A stretch of DNA of 35,659 bases, from NCBI RefSeq assembly GCF_020532645.1, contig NZ_JAJAUZ010000073.1, positions 1 through 35,659 of the forward strand, written 5' to 3'. A model generated the notes under the pieces. The model ran no database searches. It saw only the letters and a list, made by a program, of their open reading frames with translations, and had not been told where the DNA came from. Positions within the stretch are counted from its first letter, which is position 1. Each line of letters begins with the position of its first letter. A program made the position numbers and the translations under genes. Origin of the DNA: Streptomyces bambusae. GTDB lineage: Bacteria; Actinomycetota; Actinomycetes; Streptomycetales; Streptomycetaceae. Positions 15,414 to 22,607 of this stretch are shown piece after piece.

Positions 15414-17012
15414 ATGGACGCAGACCACGGCCGCCCGGCGGACGCCGACCGCTCCGCAGCGCACCCCGCCCCCGCGGACCGGCCCGGCGGCGCGGAACCC
15501 GGGAGCGCGCCGGGCCCCGAAGGCGCGCTCTGCCTCGTCACCGGGGCCAGCGGCTACATCGGCGGCCGCCTCGTGCCCGAACTCCTCGACGCCGGCCACC
15601 GCGTGCGCTGCCTCGCCCGTACCCCCGCCCACCTGCGCGACCACCCGTGGGCCGGCCGGGTCGAGACGGTCCGCGGCGACGTCACCGACGCGGCGAGCCT
15701 GCGGTCCGCGCTGCGCGGCGTGGCGGTCGCGTACTACCTCGTGCACTCCATGAACTCCGGCCCCGGCTTCGAGCGCACCGACCGCCGCGCCGCCGAGACC
15801 TTCGCCGCCGAGGCCCGCGCGGCCGGCGTGCGCCGCATCGTCTACCTCGGCGGGCTCGCCCCCGCGGACGTCCCCGAGGAACACCTCTCACCGCACCTGC
15901 GCTCCCGCGCCGAGGTCGGCCGGATCCTGCTCGCCTCCGGGGTCCCGACCACCGTGCTGCGGGCCGCCGTCGTCATCGGCTCCGGTTCGGCCTCGTTCGA
16001 GATGCTGCGCTACCTCACCGAGCGGCTGCCCGTGATGGTCACGCCCAGCTGGGTGTCCACGCGCGTCCAGCCCATCGCCGTCCGCGACGTGCTGCGCTAC
16101 CTCGTCGGCAGCGCCCGCATGCCCGACCACGTCAGCCGCACCTTCGACATCGGGGGACCGGACGTCCTCAACTACCGCGCCATGATGCTCCGGTACGCCG
16201 CCGTCGCCGGGCTGCCCCGGCGCCTGGTGCTGCCCGTGCCCATGCTCACGCCGGGCCTCTCCAGCCACTGGATCGGCCTGGTCACCCCGGTCCCGCGCAG
16301 CCTGGCCCGGCCGCTCGCCGAGTCGCTGCGCCACGAGGTCGTGTGCACCGAACACGACATCGCCGCCTGGGTCCCCGACGGGCCGGGCGCCCCGCTGCCG
16401 TTCGACGAGGCGCTGCGGCTGGCGCTGCGCCGGGTGGGAGAGGCCGACGTCGCCACCCGCTGGTCGTCCGCCGCCCTGCCCGGCGCCCCCAGCGATCCGC
16501 TGCCCACCGATCCCGACTGGGCCGGAGGCAGCCTCTACGAGGACAGCCGCGAGCGGGAGGTGGCCGCCGGGCCCGCCGACCTGTGGCGGGTGATCGAGGG
16601 CATCGGCGGCGAGAACGGCTGGTACTCCTTCCCGCTCGCCTGGGCCGTCCGCGGCTGGCTCGACCGGCTCGTCGGCGGCGTGGGCCTGCGCCGCGGCCGC
16701 CGGGACGCGGCCCGGCTGCGGGTCGGGGACTCCCTGGACTTCTGGCGGGTCGAGGAGGTCGAACCGGGCCGGCTGCTGCGCCTGCGCGCCGAGATGCGGC
16801 TGCCGGGACTGGCCTGGCTGGAGATGTACGCGGAACCCACCGCCGACGGCCGTGCCCGCTACCGCCAGCGCGCCCTCTTCCACCCGCGCGGCCTCGCCGG
16901 CCAGCTCTACTGGTGGAGCGTGTCACCCTTCCACGCCGTCGTCTTCGGCGGCATGGCCCGCCGCATCAGCAGGACCGCCGAGCAGGCCGCCGCCGCGTCG
17001 CGCGCGAGGTAG
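15414..17012 (+). CDS. NAD(P)-binding SDR/epimerase-like protein with C-terminal DUF2867 domain
   Basis: The 532-aa protein has an N-terminal atypical short-chain dehydrogenase domain (about 38-320) with nucleotide motif TGASGYIGG (43-51), AYYLVHSM where classical enzymes carry the Tyr region, and IVYLGGLAP. A DUF2867 domain follows (about 335-525: WRVIEGIGGENGWYSFP, DSLDFWRVEEVEPGRLLRL, RQRALFHPRGLAGQLYWW). This two-domain arrangement is a known actinobacterial and proteobacterial type; the substrate is undefined and a redox or lipid/quinone-related role is only a guess. A disordered 35-residue Asp/Pro/Ala-rich N-terminus precedes the fold, so a later start is possible, but no better one is seen. 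GAGAAT lies 5 nt before ATG 15414. Confidence 0.85.
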   Translation: MDADHGRPADADRSAAHPAPADRPGGAEPGSAPGPEGALCLVTGASGYIGGRLVPELLDAGHRVRCLARTPAHLRDHPWAGRVETVRGDVTDAASLRSALRGVAVAYYLVHSMNSGPGFERTDRRAAETFAAEARAAGVRRIVYLGGLAPADVPEEHLSPHLRSRAEVGRILLASGVPTTVLRAAVVIGSGSASFEMLRYLTERLPVMVTPSWVSTRVQPIAVRDVLRYLVGSARMPDHVSRTFDIGGPDVLNYRAMMLRYAAVAGLPRRLVLPVPMLTPGLSSHWIGLVTPVPRSLARPLAESLRHEVVCTEHDIAAWVPDGPGAPLPFDEALRLALRRVGEADVATRWSSAALPGAPSDPLPTDPDWAGGSLYEDSREREVAAGPADLWRVIEGIGGENGWYSFPLAWAVRGWLDRLVGGVGLRRGRRDAARLRVGDSLDFWRVEEVEPGRLLRLRAEMRLPGLAWLEMYAEPTADGRARYRQRALFHPRGLAGQLYWWSVSPFHAVVFGGMARRISRTAEQAAAASRAR

Positions 17013-17148
17013 AGGAGCGGACCGGCGTGAGACGGGGTCGGGACACAGCCGGACTCCATCTCTCCGCTTCCCTGGATAGGGTCGTCCCTGTCCGCACGGG
17101 GGCGCCGCCACCCACCCCGGCCCGAGTACGCCCCCAGGGAGCACGACC

Positions 17149-17739
17149 ATGCCCGCCGTTCCCCTCTACATGTACATGGCCGCCCGAGCCCTGGCCTTCG
17201 CCGTCGGCGCCGGTCTGGTCCTGTCCGCCTCGCTGATCGTCTCCACGCACGCCGGCGGGGACGCCCCGGACCGGCCGCTCCCGGACACCCTGTCCGCCGC
17301 CGGCGCCGCCGCGGGCATCGTCACCACGGTGCTGCTCCTGATCTTCCTGGTCTCCGGGGTCCTGCACCTGCGCGCACTGCGCGCGGCCGGCATCCCGGTG
17401 GACCGCAGCACGGTCGCCGCCGGCCACGACGCGGAGCTGCGCGTGCCCGCGGACCCGCAGGCCGCGTTCCGGGCCGCCCGGAGCGCGCTCAAGGCGCTCC
17501 CCGACACGAAGATCCGCCAAGAGGACCGCGCCGCGCAGAAGCTGCGCGCGGTCCGGCGGGCCCCCGCCCACCGCGGCTTCGCCCAGATCGTCACCGTCGA
17601 GGTCGCCCCCGCGGCCGCCGGATCCCTGGTTCGCGTCTCCTCGCGGGCCGCGTTCCGCCTGGCCGTCTTCGACATGGGGCGCGCCCGGATCACCGTCGCG
17701 GAATTCGGCGCGGAACTGCTCGATCGTACGGCGGACTGA
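17149..17739 (+). CDS. Hypothetical membrane protein with C-terminal cytosolic domain
   Basis: The 196-aa protein has two hydrophobic segments (about 8-30 and 50-72), then a soluble domain (about 90-190) with alternating beta/alpha pattern: ELRVPADPQAAFRAARSAL, AQIVTVEVAPAAAGSLVRVSS. The pattern is reminiscent of a START/SRPBCC-like or DUF1499-like fold. I do not recognise a family and assign no function. GGGAG lies 8 nt before ATG 17149, and GATAGG (17075-17080) may be its -10. The gene follows the SDR/DUF2867 gene by 136 bp and is closed by a strong hairpin, so it is probably a separate unit. Confidence 0.7.
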   Translation: MPAVPLYMYMAARALAFAVGAGLVLSASLIVSTHAGGDAPDRPLPDTLSAAGAAAGIVTTVLLLIFLVSGVLHLRALRAAGIPVDRSTVAAGHDAELRVPADPQAAFRAARSALKALPDTKIRQEDRAAQKLRAVRRAPAHRGFAQIVTVEVAPAAAGSLVRVSSRAAFRLAVFDMGRARITVAEFGAELLDRTAD

Positions 17740-17803
17740 CCCGGGGCGTCCGCGATGCGCGTCGGCAACGGGTCCGTCCGCACGGGGTGGTGGTCGGCAC
17801 CCC

Positions 17804-17849
17804 GTCCGGTGTCCGCGGCCGGCTCCGGAACCGGCCGCGGACACCGGAC
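17804..17849 (+). terminator. Strong terminator after membrane-protein gene
   Basis: Perfect 19-bp stem (17804-17822 with 17831-17849), 8-nt loop, between the membrane-protein gene and the LysR fusion gene. Confidence 0.8.
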
Positions 17850-17907
17850 AGGGTTGCCGCCTGGGCCCGCCATGATCTTCCCGCCGAGTCACCTGCCCAG
17901 TCAATCC

Positions 17908-17944
17908 TGGGGTTTCCTTGCCCAACCCCAAGCTCTGCCTTGGG
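17908..17944. promoter_or_regulatory. Two overlapping inverted repeats before the LysR gene
   Basis: TGGGGTT (17908-17914) pairs with AACCCCA (17924-17930), and CCCAAG (17927-17932) pairs with CTTGGG (17939-17944). They lie 20-57 bp before the start codon, the expected place for autoregulatory LysR half-sites. Confidence 0.45.
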
Positions 17945-17952
17945 TAGTGGTC

Positions 17953-17958
17953 TACCGT
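17953..17958 (+). promoter_or_regulatory. -10 element of leaderless LysR-fusion transcript
   Basis: TACCGT, 6 nt before GTG 17965, no Shine-Dalgarno. Confidence 0.45.
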
Positions 17959-17964
17959 GGTGCG

Positions 17965-19449
17965 GTGACCTTGGACGATCTCCGGGTGTTCGTGGCCGTG
18001 TGCCGGACCGGCAGCCTCAGCGGCGTGGCCCGGGACCTGGGCTGCACGCAGTCGGCCGTGAGCCAGCACGTCAAACGGCTGGAGAAGGAGACCGGCATCG
18101 GCCTGCTGGAGCGCCGCCCGCGCGGGGTGGTGCCCACTGCGGCCGGCCGCATCTTGCACGAGGCGGCCGCCGACGGGATCGGCGGCCTGGACCGCGCCCT
18201 GGACCGGCTCCGCGACCTGGCCGACGGCACCGGCGGCACCGTCCGCGTCGGCACCGGGGGCGCGACCGTCCGGCACTTCATGGCCGAGGCCATCGTCGCC
18301 TTCCGGCGCAACCGCCCCGGAGTCAGCCTGGAGTTCCGTACCGAGACCTCCAGCCGCCGCTGCTTCGACGCCCTCCTCGCCGGCACCCTCGACCTGGCCT
18401 GGATCACCATCGGCCCGCCCGTGCCCGGCATCGAACAGCACCCGGTGGTCGACCTGCCGTGGGTGCTGGCCGTCCGCACCGGCGACCCGCTCGCCGCCCG
18501 GCCCACCGTCGCCGCCGCGGACCTCGCCGGCCTCCGCCTCGTCCGGCTGCCGCCCAACTCGATCTCCGGCGCCCGGCTGGACGCCGCCCTCGCCGGGCTG
18601 GGCGTACGCGTCGGATCGGACACCAGCGTCGCGGACTGGGACACCGCGCTGCTGCTCGCCGAGCTCGGCCTCGGCCACACCGTCGTCCCCGCCGTCCCCG
18701 GACTGGGGGCCGCCGGGGACGGGCCGCTGCGGTTCGTCCCCGTGCCCGACCTGCCGCCGCTGCCCGTCGGCTGGGCCGTCCGCAGCCGGGACGCCCTCAC
18801 CCCGCCCGCCCGGGCTTTCGCGGAGACGGTCGCGGAGCGCTGCACCGGGCGGGCTGCCGCAGGGGTGCCGGACACCGCCGCCCGACAGGAGGCGGGGCAG
18901 GCCGTGATCACGTGGCGCCGGGTCACCGAAGCGGACTTCCCGCTGCTGGGGAACTGGCTGGCGCAGCCGCACGTGGCGCGCTGGTGGCACCACGACCCGT
19001 CCCCCGAGGCGGTGCAGCGGGACTTCGGCCCGGCGGCCCGCGGCCTGGAGCCCTCGGAGGACCTCCTGGTGCTGCTCGACGGCGAACCCGTCGGCCTGGT
19101 CCAGCGCTGCCGGTTCGCCGACTACCCCGGCTACCGGGACGAACTCGCCGCCGCCGGGGTCGACGTACCGGACGGGGCGGTCACCGTCGACTACCTGATC
19201 GGCGACCCCGCCGCCACCGGCCGGGGCCTCGGCACGCGGATCATCCGGGCGGTCGTCGCGGCCACCTGGGCCGACCACCCGGACGCCCCCGCGGTCGTCG
19301 TCCCCGTGCACGCCGCGAACCGGGGCTCCTGGCGGGCCCTGGAGAAGGCGGGCCTGCACCGCACCGGCGAGGCGCAGCTGGACCCCGACAACCCCGCCGA
19401 CGACCGCACCCACTACGTCTACCGGGCCGACCGCCCGGCCCCGCGCTGA
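17965..19449 (+). CDS. LysR-type regulator fused in frame to AAC(6')-like GNAT acetyltransferase
   Basis: One uninterrupted 494-aa frame. Residues 1-60 are a LysR helix-turn-helix (LRVFVAVCRTGSLSGVARDL, then TQSAVSQHVKRLEKETG); about 85-295 are the LysR effector domain. Residues 314-494 form a complete GNAT domain starting VITWRRVTEADF, with LAQPHVARWW, DYLIGDP and the acetyl-CoA loop GRGLGTRIIRAVV, then NRGSWRALEKAGL. This layout is close to aminoglycoside 6'-N-acetyltransferases such as AAC(6')-Ib. At the junction lies AGGAGG (18887-18892), 11 nt before an in-frame GTG at 18904, so the GNAT part may also be translated alone. In another frame TGA overlaps that GTG (GTGA), the signature of two coupled genes. 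A genuine fusion, a recent indel fusion, or a sequence error are all possible. Confidence 0.75.
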   Translation: MTLDDLRVFVAVCRTGSLSGVARDLGCTQSAVSQHVKRLEKETGIGLLERRPRGVVPTAAGRILHEAAADGIGGLDRALDRLRDLADGTGGTVRVGTGGATVRHFMAEAIVAFRRNRPGVSLEFRTETSSRRCFDALLAGTLDLAWITIGPPVPGIEQHPVVDLPWVLAVRTGDPLAARPTVAAADLAGLRLVRLPPNSISGARLDAALAGLGVRVGSDTSVADWDTALLLAELGLGHTVVPAVPGLGAAGDGPLRFVPVPDLPPLPVGWAVRSRDALTPPARAFAETVAERCTGRAAAGVPDTAARQEAGQAVITWRRVTEADFPLLGNWLAQPHVARWWHHDPSPEAVQRDFGPAARGLEPSEDLLVLLDGEPVGLVQRCRFADYPGYRDELAAAGVDVPDGAVTVDYLIGDPAATGRGLGTRIIRAVVAATWADHPDAPAVVVPVHAANRGSWRALEKAGLHRTGEAQLDPDNPADDRTHYVYRADRPAPR

Positions 19450-19465
19450 CGGCCCGGCCCGCGCC

Positions 19466-20494
19466 TCACCGCAGGGTCTGCGTCAGCTCGCTGCGGGCCG
19501 CCGTGTGCACGAGCCGGCCGTACGCCCCGTTCACGACCGGCATGAACGGCGGCACGTGCCCGCACTCGACGTCGGCGATCAGAGGCACGCCCAGCGGGCC
19601 CAGCGCGTCCAGGACCGCCTCGTGCTGCGTCATGGACGGCGCGTCCGCCCCGGGGGCCCGGCCGACGATCACCGCGTTCGCCGCGTCGAAGAAGCCGGCC
19701 AGCCGCATGCCGTGCAGGTACCGGCAGATGGCCAGGGCGCCCTCGCCGCCGGCCTCGACGTACACCAGCAGCCCTTCCGGCGCGTGGGCGCGGGCGAAGG
19801 CGGCCGTGTCGAGGTAGCGGGAGCCGGTCAGGTTGCATAGCGTCTCGATGCAGCCGCCGATGAGCCGGCCCGCCACGTCCACGTCACCGCTGCCGTCCAG
19901 CCGGGTCCACGCGCCCGCGGCGTCGAGCGTCAGCTCCCGCACGCCGGGGACCGCGGCCCAGTCGTCCCAGCCGCCGGACCGGTAACGGCCGGGCGGGACC
20001 TGCGTGAACGGCTGCCCCTGCTCGGCCGTGACGACGTCCAGCCAGGACAGCAGCCCGTCCGGCACCAGGTACGGGGTGTCCATGAGGTTGTTGCCGTGGA
20101 CGGTCGCCGTCCCCGTGAGCAGGGTCAGCGGCGTGAGCAGCGTCGAGGTGTCGGAGTATCCGACCAGCCAGGTCGGCTCGGCGTCGCGCAGCCGGTCCCA
20201 GTCCAGCAGCGGCAGCAGGTCGATCGCCGTCTCCCCGCCCCAGGGCGGGACGACCGCCCGGACGGCGGGATCGAGCAGCATCTCGGTCAGTTCGTCGGCA
20301 CGCTCCCGGGCGGGCGCGCTGACGTGACCGGAGCCGTCCATGCAGCGGCCGACCACCACGTCGAAACCACGGGCCTCCACGGTGGCGACGCCCACCTTGA
20401 AGCGTTCGAGGAGGTGCTCGGGGACCCCACTGGAGGGGGAGGTGACACCGATGCGGTCACCGGGACGAAGGGGGCGCGGGTATCGAATGGACAT
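19466..20494 (-). CDS. S66 family peptidase (LD-carboxypeptidase/MccF-like)
   Basis: The 342-aa serine peptidase belongs to family S66, which includes LdcA (murein tetrapeptide L,D-carboxypeptidase) and MccF (cleaves microcin C-type acyl-adenylates). The nucleophile is Ser114 in VGYSDTS; the Glu and His of the Ser-Glu-His triad are in YVEAGGEG and CGHVPP near the C-terminus. PPWGGETAIDLLPLLD (83-98) is typical of the MccF branch, which is why MccF-like is favoured over LdcA. ATG 20494 is chosen because the family begins at this MSIRYPRPLRPGDRIG segment; the frame extends 40 codons upstream without homology. CAAGAT ends 7 nt before it on this strand, again without a ribosome site. It converges with the LysR-GNAT gene (16-bp gap). 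Confidence 0.88.
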   Translation of the reverse strand: MSIRYPRPLRPGDRIGVTSPSSGVPEHLLERFKVGVATVEARGFDVVVGRCMDGSGHVSAPARERADELTEMLLDPAVRAVVPPWGGETAIDLLPLLDWDRLRDAEPTWLVGYSDTSTLLTPLTLLTGTATVHGNNLMDTPYLVPDGLLSWLDVVTAEQGQPFTQVPPGRYRSGGWDDWAAVPGVRELTLDAAGAWTRLDGSGDVDVAGRLIGGCIETLCNLTGSRYLDTAAFARAHAPEGLLVYVEAGGEGALAICRYLHGMRLAGFFDAANAVIVGRAPGADAPSMTQHEAVLDALGPLGVPLIADVECGHVPPFMPVVNGAYGRLVHTAARSELTQTLR

Positions 20495-20628
20495 ACGGGC
20501 GATCTTGGCACGGCAGGGTGAGGGTCCGGCACCGGGTTTCCGCCGGGCGGCGGGCGGTGGTCCTGCGCGCCGGCCGGTGCCGGGGCGCCGGTGCCGAAAC
20601 CCGTTGCCGGGCAAGGCCGTTGGCGTAC

Positions 20629-20634
20629 TACGCT
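20629..20634 (+). promoter_or_regulatory. Promoter of the 20.6-kb membrane-protein gene
   Basis: -10 TACGCT 6 nt before GTG 20641; -35 TTGCCG at 20604-20609, 19 nt upstream. Suggests a leaderless transcript. Confidence 0.5.
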
Positions 20635-20640
20635 CACCAT

Positions 20641-21411
20641 GTGGCGCACGTACTCCTGTTCGGTTTCGTGGTGCCCCTCACGGCGGTGCTGTGCGGGGTG
20701 CTGCTGTGGCGCCGCCGCGCCGACGCCCGGGCCCGGCAGCGGGCCGGACTGCGGGACGACCCGCTGGTGGTGGACCCGTACCACCTCGCCCACGGCACGG
20801 CCTGGCCCCGGGACGACGTCCAGGCCGCCGCGGCCCAGCTGGTGCGCGACGGACTGGTCCGGGTCAACCACCGCGGCACCCTCATCCTGACCCCCGCCGG
20901 ACGGGACCCCGCCCGCACCGCCGGCCACCCCTTGCCCGACGGCCTCCTGAAAGCCCTGCGCAGCCGCACCGCCGGCGCCCCGCTGGGGGCACTGCTGCTG
21001 TACGACGCCGAGTACGCGGAGGTCCGGCGCGCGTTCCACGCGGCCTGGCAGGCCCGGCTGGAGGCCCGCCGGCCGCCGGAGCCGCGGCAGATCGGCTGCC
21101 TGGGGGTGTGCGGCATGGTGGGGGTGTTCGTCCTGATGACCGTCGAGATGCTCGCCTTCTTCGACCGGATCCTGACCGAACCCCTGGTCGCGGTGGTGCT
21201 GGCCGCCGTCTTCGCCGGACAGTTCGCCTGGGTGGCCCAGTACCGCGACGAACCGGAGCCGGTGCCGCACTGGTCCGAGCGGCCGCTGCACCCTGCCCTG
21301 GCCGCGCTGGACCGGGAGACGTACGGGTACCTGTTCAGCAGCCGGCAGCGCATCCGCCGCACCCGCAACCGCGGGCGGCCGCGCAGCCGGCGGGCCTCCG
21401 CACAGCCCTGA
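20641..21411 (+). CDS. Hypothetical membrane protein, TIGR04222-like
   Basis: The 256-aa protein starts in a membrane segment (HVLLFGFVVPLTAVLCGVLL). A cytosolic helical/winged segment follows (about 30-100: DDVQAAAAQLVRDGLVRVN, GTLILTPAGR), then two further hydrophobic stretches around 155-205, and a very basic tail RRTRNRGRPRSRR. The layout recalls the actinobacterial TIGR04222 membrane family, of unknown function, but the match is loose. GTG 20641 is chosen over an upstream in-frame GTG (20518) because the promoter at 20604-20634 lies between them and the added segment is low-complexity. No neighbour shares its strand closely except phnA (63 bp downstream). Confidence 0.65.
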   Translation: MAHVLLFGFVVPLTAVLCGVLLWRRRADARARQRAGLRDDPLVVDPYHLAHGTAWPRDDVQAAAAQLVRDGLVRVNHRGTLILTPAGRDPARTAGHPLPDGLLKALRSRTAGAPLGALLLYDAEYAEVRRAFHAAWQARLEARRPPEPRQIGCLGVCGMVGVFVLMTVEMLAFFDRILTEPLVAVVLAAVFAGQFAWVAQYRDEPEPVPHWSERPLHPALAALDRETYGYLFSSRQRIRRTRNRGRPRSRRASAQP

Positions 21412-21462
21412 CCTGGTCCGACGTGCCGTGTCGGGTTGGCGGGCGACCCACCGTACATCCCA

Positions 21463-21468
21463 TAGGAT
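21463..21468 (+). promoter_or_regulatory. -10 element before phnA/yjdM
   Basis: TAGGAT, 6 nt before ATG 21475. AGGA here could alternatively act as a weak ribosome site. Confidence 0.4.
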
Positions 21469-21474
21469 CGCCGG

Positions 21475-21834
21475 ATGAGCGAGATCCTGCCCCCCTGCCC
21501 CGAATGTTCCGGCGCCTACACGTACGAGATGGGTGCTCTCCTGGTCTGCCCCGAGTGCGGGCACGAGTGGACCGCCGCCGGTGCGGCCGGGGCGGAGGCC
21601 GGTGAGCCCGGCGAAAAGGTGATCAAGGACGCGGTCGGGAACGTGCTGTCCGACGGGGACACCGTCACCGTGATCAAGGCGCTCAAGGTCAAGGGCAGCC
21701 CGTCCGGGATCAAGGCCGGCACCAAGGTGCGGAACATCCGCCTGGTCGACGGCGTCGACGGCCACGACATCGACTGCCGGCTCGAGGGCTTCGGCAACAT
21801 GCAGCTCAAGTCCAGCGTGGTGAAGAAGGCGTAA
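21475..21834 (+). CDS. yjdM: Zinc-ribbon protein PhnA/YjdM
   Basis: The 119-aa protein has an N-terminal zinc ribbon with Cys8, Cys11, Cys25 and Cys28 (PPCPECSG, then CPECGHEW). The C-terminal SH3-like PhnA domain reads VIKDAVGNVLSDGDTVTVIK, then the conserved SGIKAGTKVRNIRLVDG and DIDCRLEGFGNMQLKSSVVKK. Length and motifs match YjdM, historically called an alkylphosphonate utilisation protein although not required for phosphonate breakdown. A 10-15-residue Ala/Gly/Glu-rich linker joins the domains. It converges with the FMN reductase gene on a shared terminator. Its function remains uncertain, and there are no phn genes nearby. Confidence 0.92.
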   Translation: MSEILPPCPECSGAYTYEMGALLVCPECGHEWTAAGAAGAEAGEPGEKVIKDAVGNVLSDGDTVTVIKALKVKGSPSGIKAGTKVRNIRLVDGVDGHDIDCRLEGFGNMQLKSSVVKKA

Positions 21835-21864
21835 CGCCCCCGCACCGGCCGTCCGGGCAGGACC

Positions 21865-21892
21865 GGGTGGGGGCGCCGGGGCACCCCCACCC
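21865..21892. terminator. Bidirectional terminator between yjdM and FMN reductase genes
   Basis: 9-bp perfect stem GGGTGGGGG / CCCCCACCC with a 10-nt loop between convergent stops. Confidence 0.6.
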
Positions 21893-21906
21893 GTGCTGCA
21901 CCCCCG

Positions 21907-22518
21907 CTATGCCGCCGCCCCGGGGAACACCGCGAGCGGCGCGTCCTGCCGGAAGAAGGTCTTCGCCCGGGCCAGGGCGCGCTCGTCGCCCAGGACCTGG
22001 CCCGGGCGGGATCCGTTGCCCAGCAGTACACCGCCGAAGTGCATCCGCAGGTACGCCGCCGTGTGGTGGAGGGTGGTGACCAGCCCGTCCGCCCGCACCT
22101 CGTCGGCGTCCGCCATCACCGTCACGCCCCACAGCGTGCCGCCGGCCGACCGCTGCTTGAACTCGGAACCCGGCGCCGACAGCCAGCCCGACCAGTAGTC
22201 CAGGTAGCGCTTGGTCTGCGCGGACACCGTGTACCAGTAGAGCGGGGACACCAGGACGATGTCCGTGGCTCCCTCCGTGGCCTCCCGGAGATCCCGCTCC
22301 GCATCCGTGGCCGGCGCTCCGTCGGTCTCGTGCCGCCCGTCCCGGAAGTCCGGCAGCTCCAGCGCGTTGAGGTCCACCCAGCGCTGCCGCACCCCGGCGG
22401 GCAACTGCTCGGCGGCCGCCCGGGCGAGGAGCTCCGAATTCCCGTCGGCACGCGAACTGCCCACGACGAAGAGGAAAGAACGGCCGTCCGACGTCTGTGT
22501 CTTCGTGTCCAAGGTCAT
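21907..22518 (-). CDS. NAD(P)H-dependent FMN reductase / flavodoxin-fold oxidoreductase
   Basis: The 203-aa flavodoxin-fold protein has the N-terminal phosphate-binding loop FVVGSSRADGNSELLA (about 17-32), then DLNALELPDF and the flavin-contacting stretch VLVSPLYWYTVSAQTKRYLDYW (about 88-109). It matches the NADPH-dependent FMN reductase/MdaB-like group, which reduces flavins, quinones or ferric complexes. It lies 89 bp downstream of a NIS siderophore synthetase on the same strand, so reductive iron release from a ferric siderophore is attractive but only inferred. GGAGGAGGAGG ends 12 nt before ATG 22518, longer than ideal spacing; no better start is in frame. It may be cotranscribed with the synthetase. 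Confidence 0.85.
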   Translation of the reverse strand: MTLDTKTQTSDGRSFLFVVGSSRADGNSELLARAAAEQLPAGVRQRWVDLNALELPDFRDGRHETDGAPATDAERDLREATEGATDIVLVSPLYWYTVSAQTKRYLDYWSGWLSAPGSEFKQRSAGGTLWGVTVMADADEVRADGLVTTLHHTAAYLRMHFGGVLLGNGSRPGQVLGDERALARAKTFFRQDAPLAVFPGAAA

Positions 22519-22607
22519 GAACGCTTGCAACCTCCTCCTCCCCGCGGAAAATTCCACCTGCCGATCCGGCGTCATCAGCTCCTGCCCCGAGGGCGGGCGA
22601 CGGCCCC

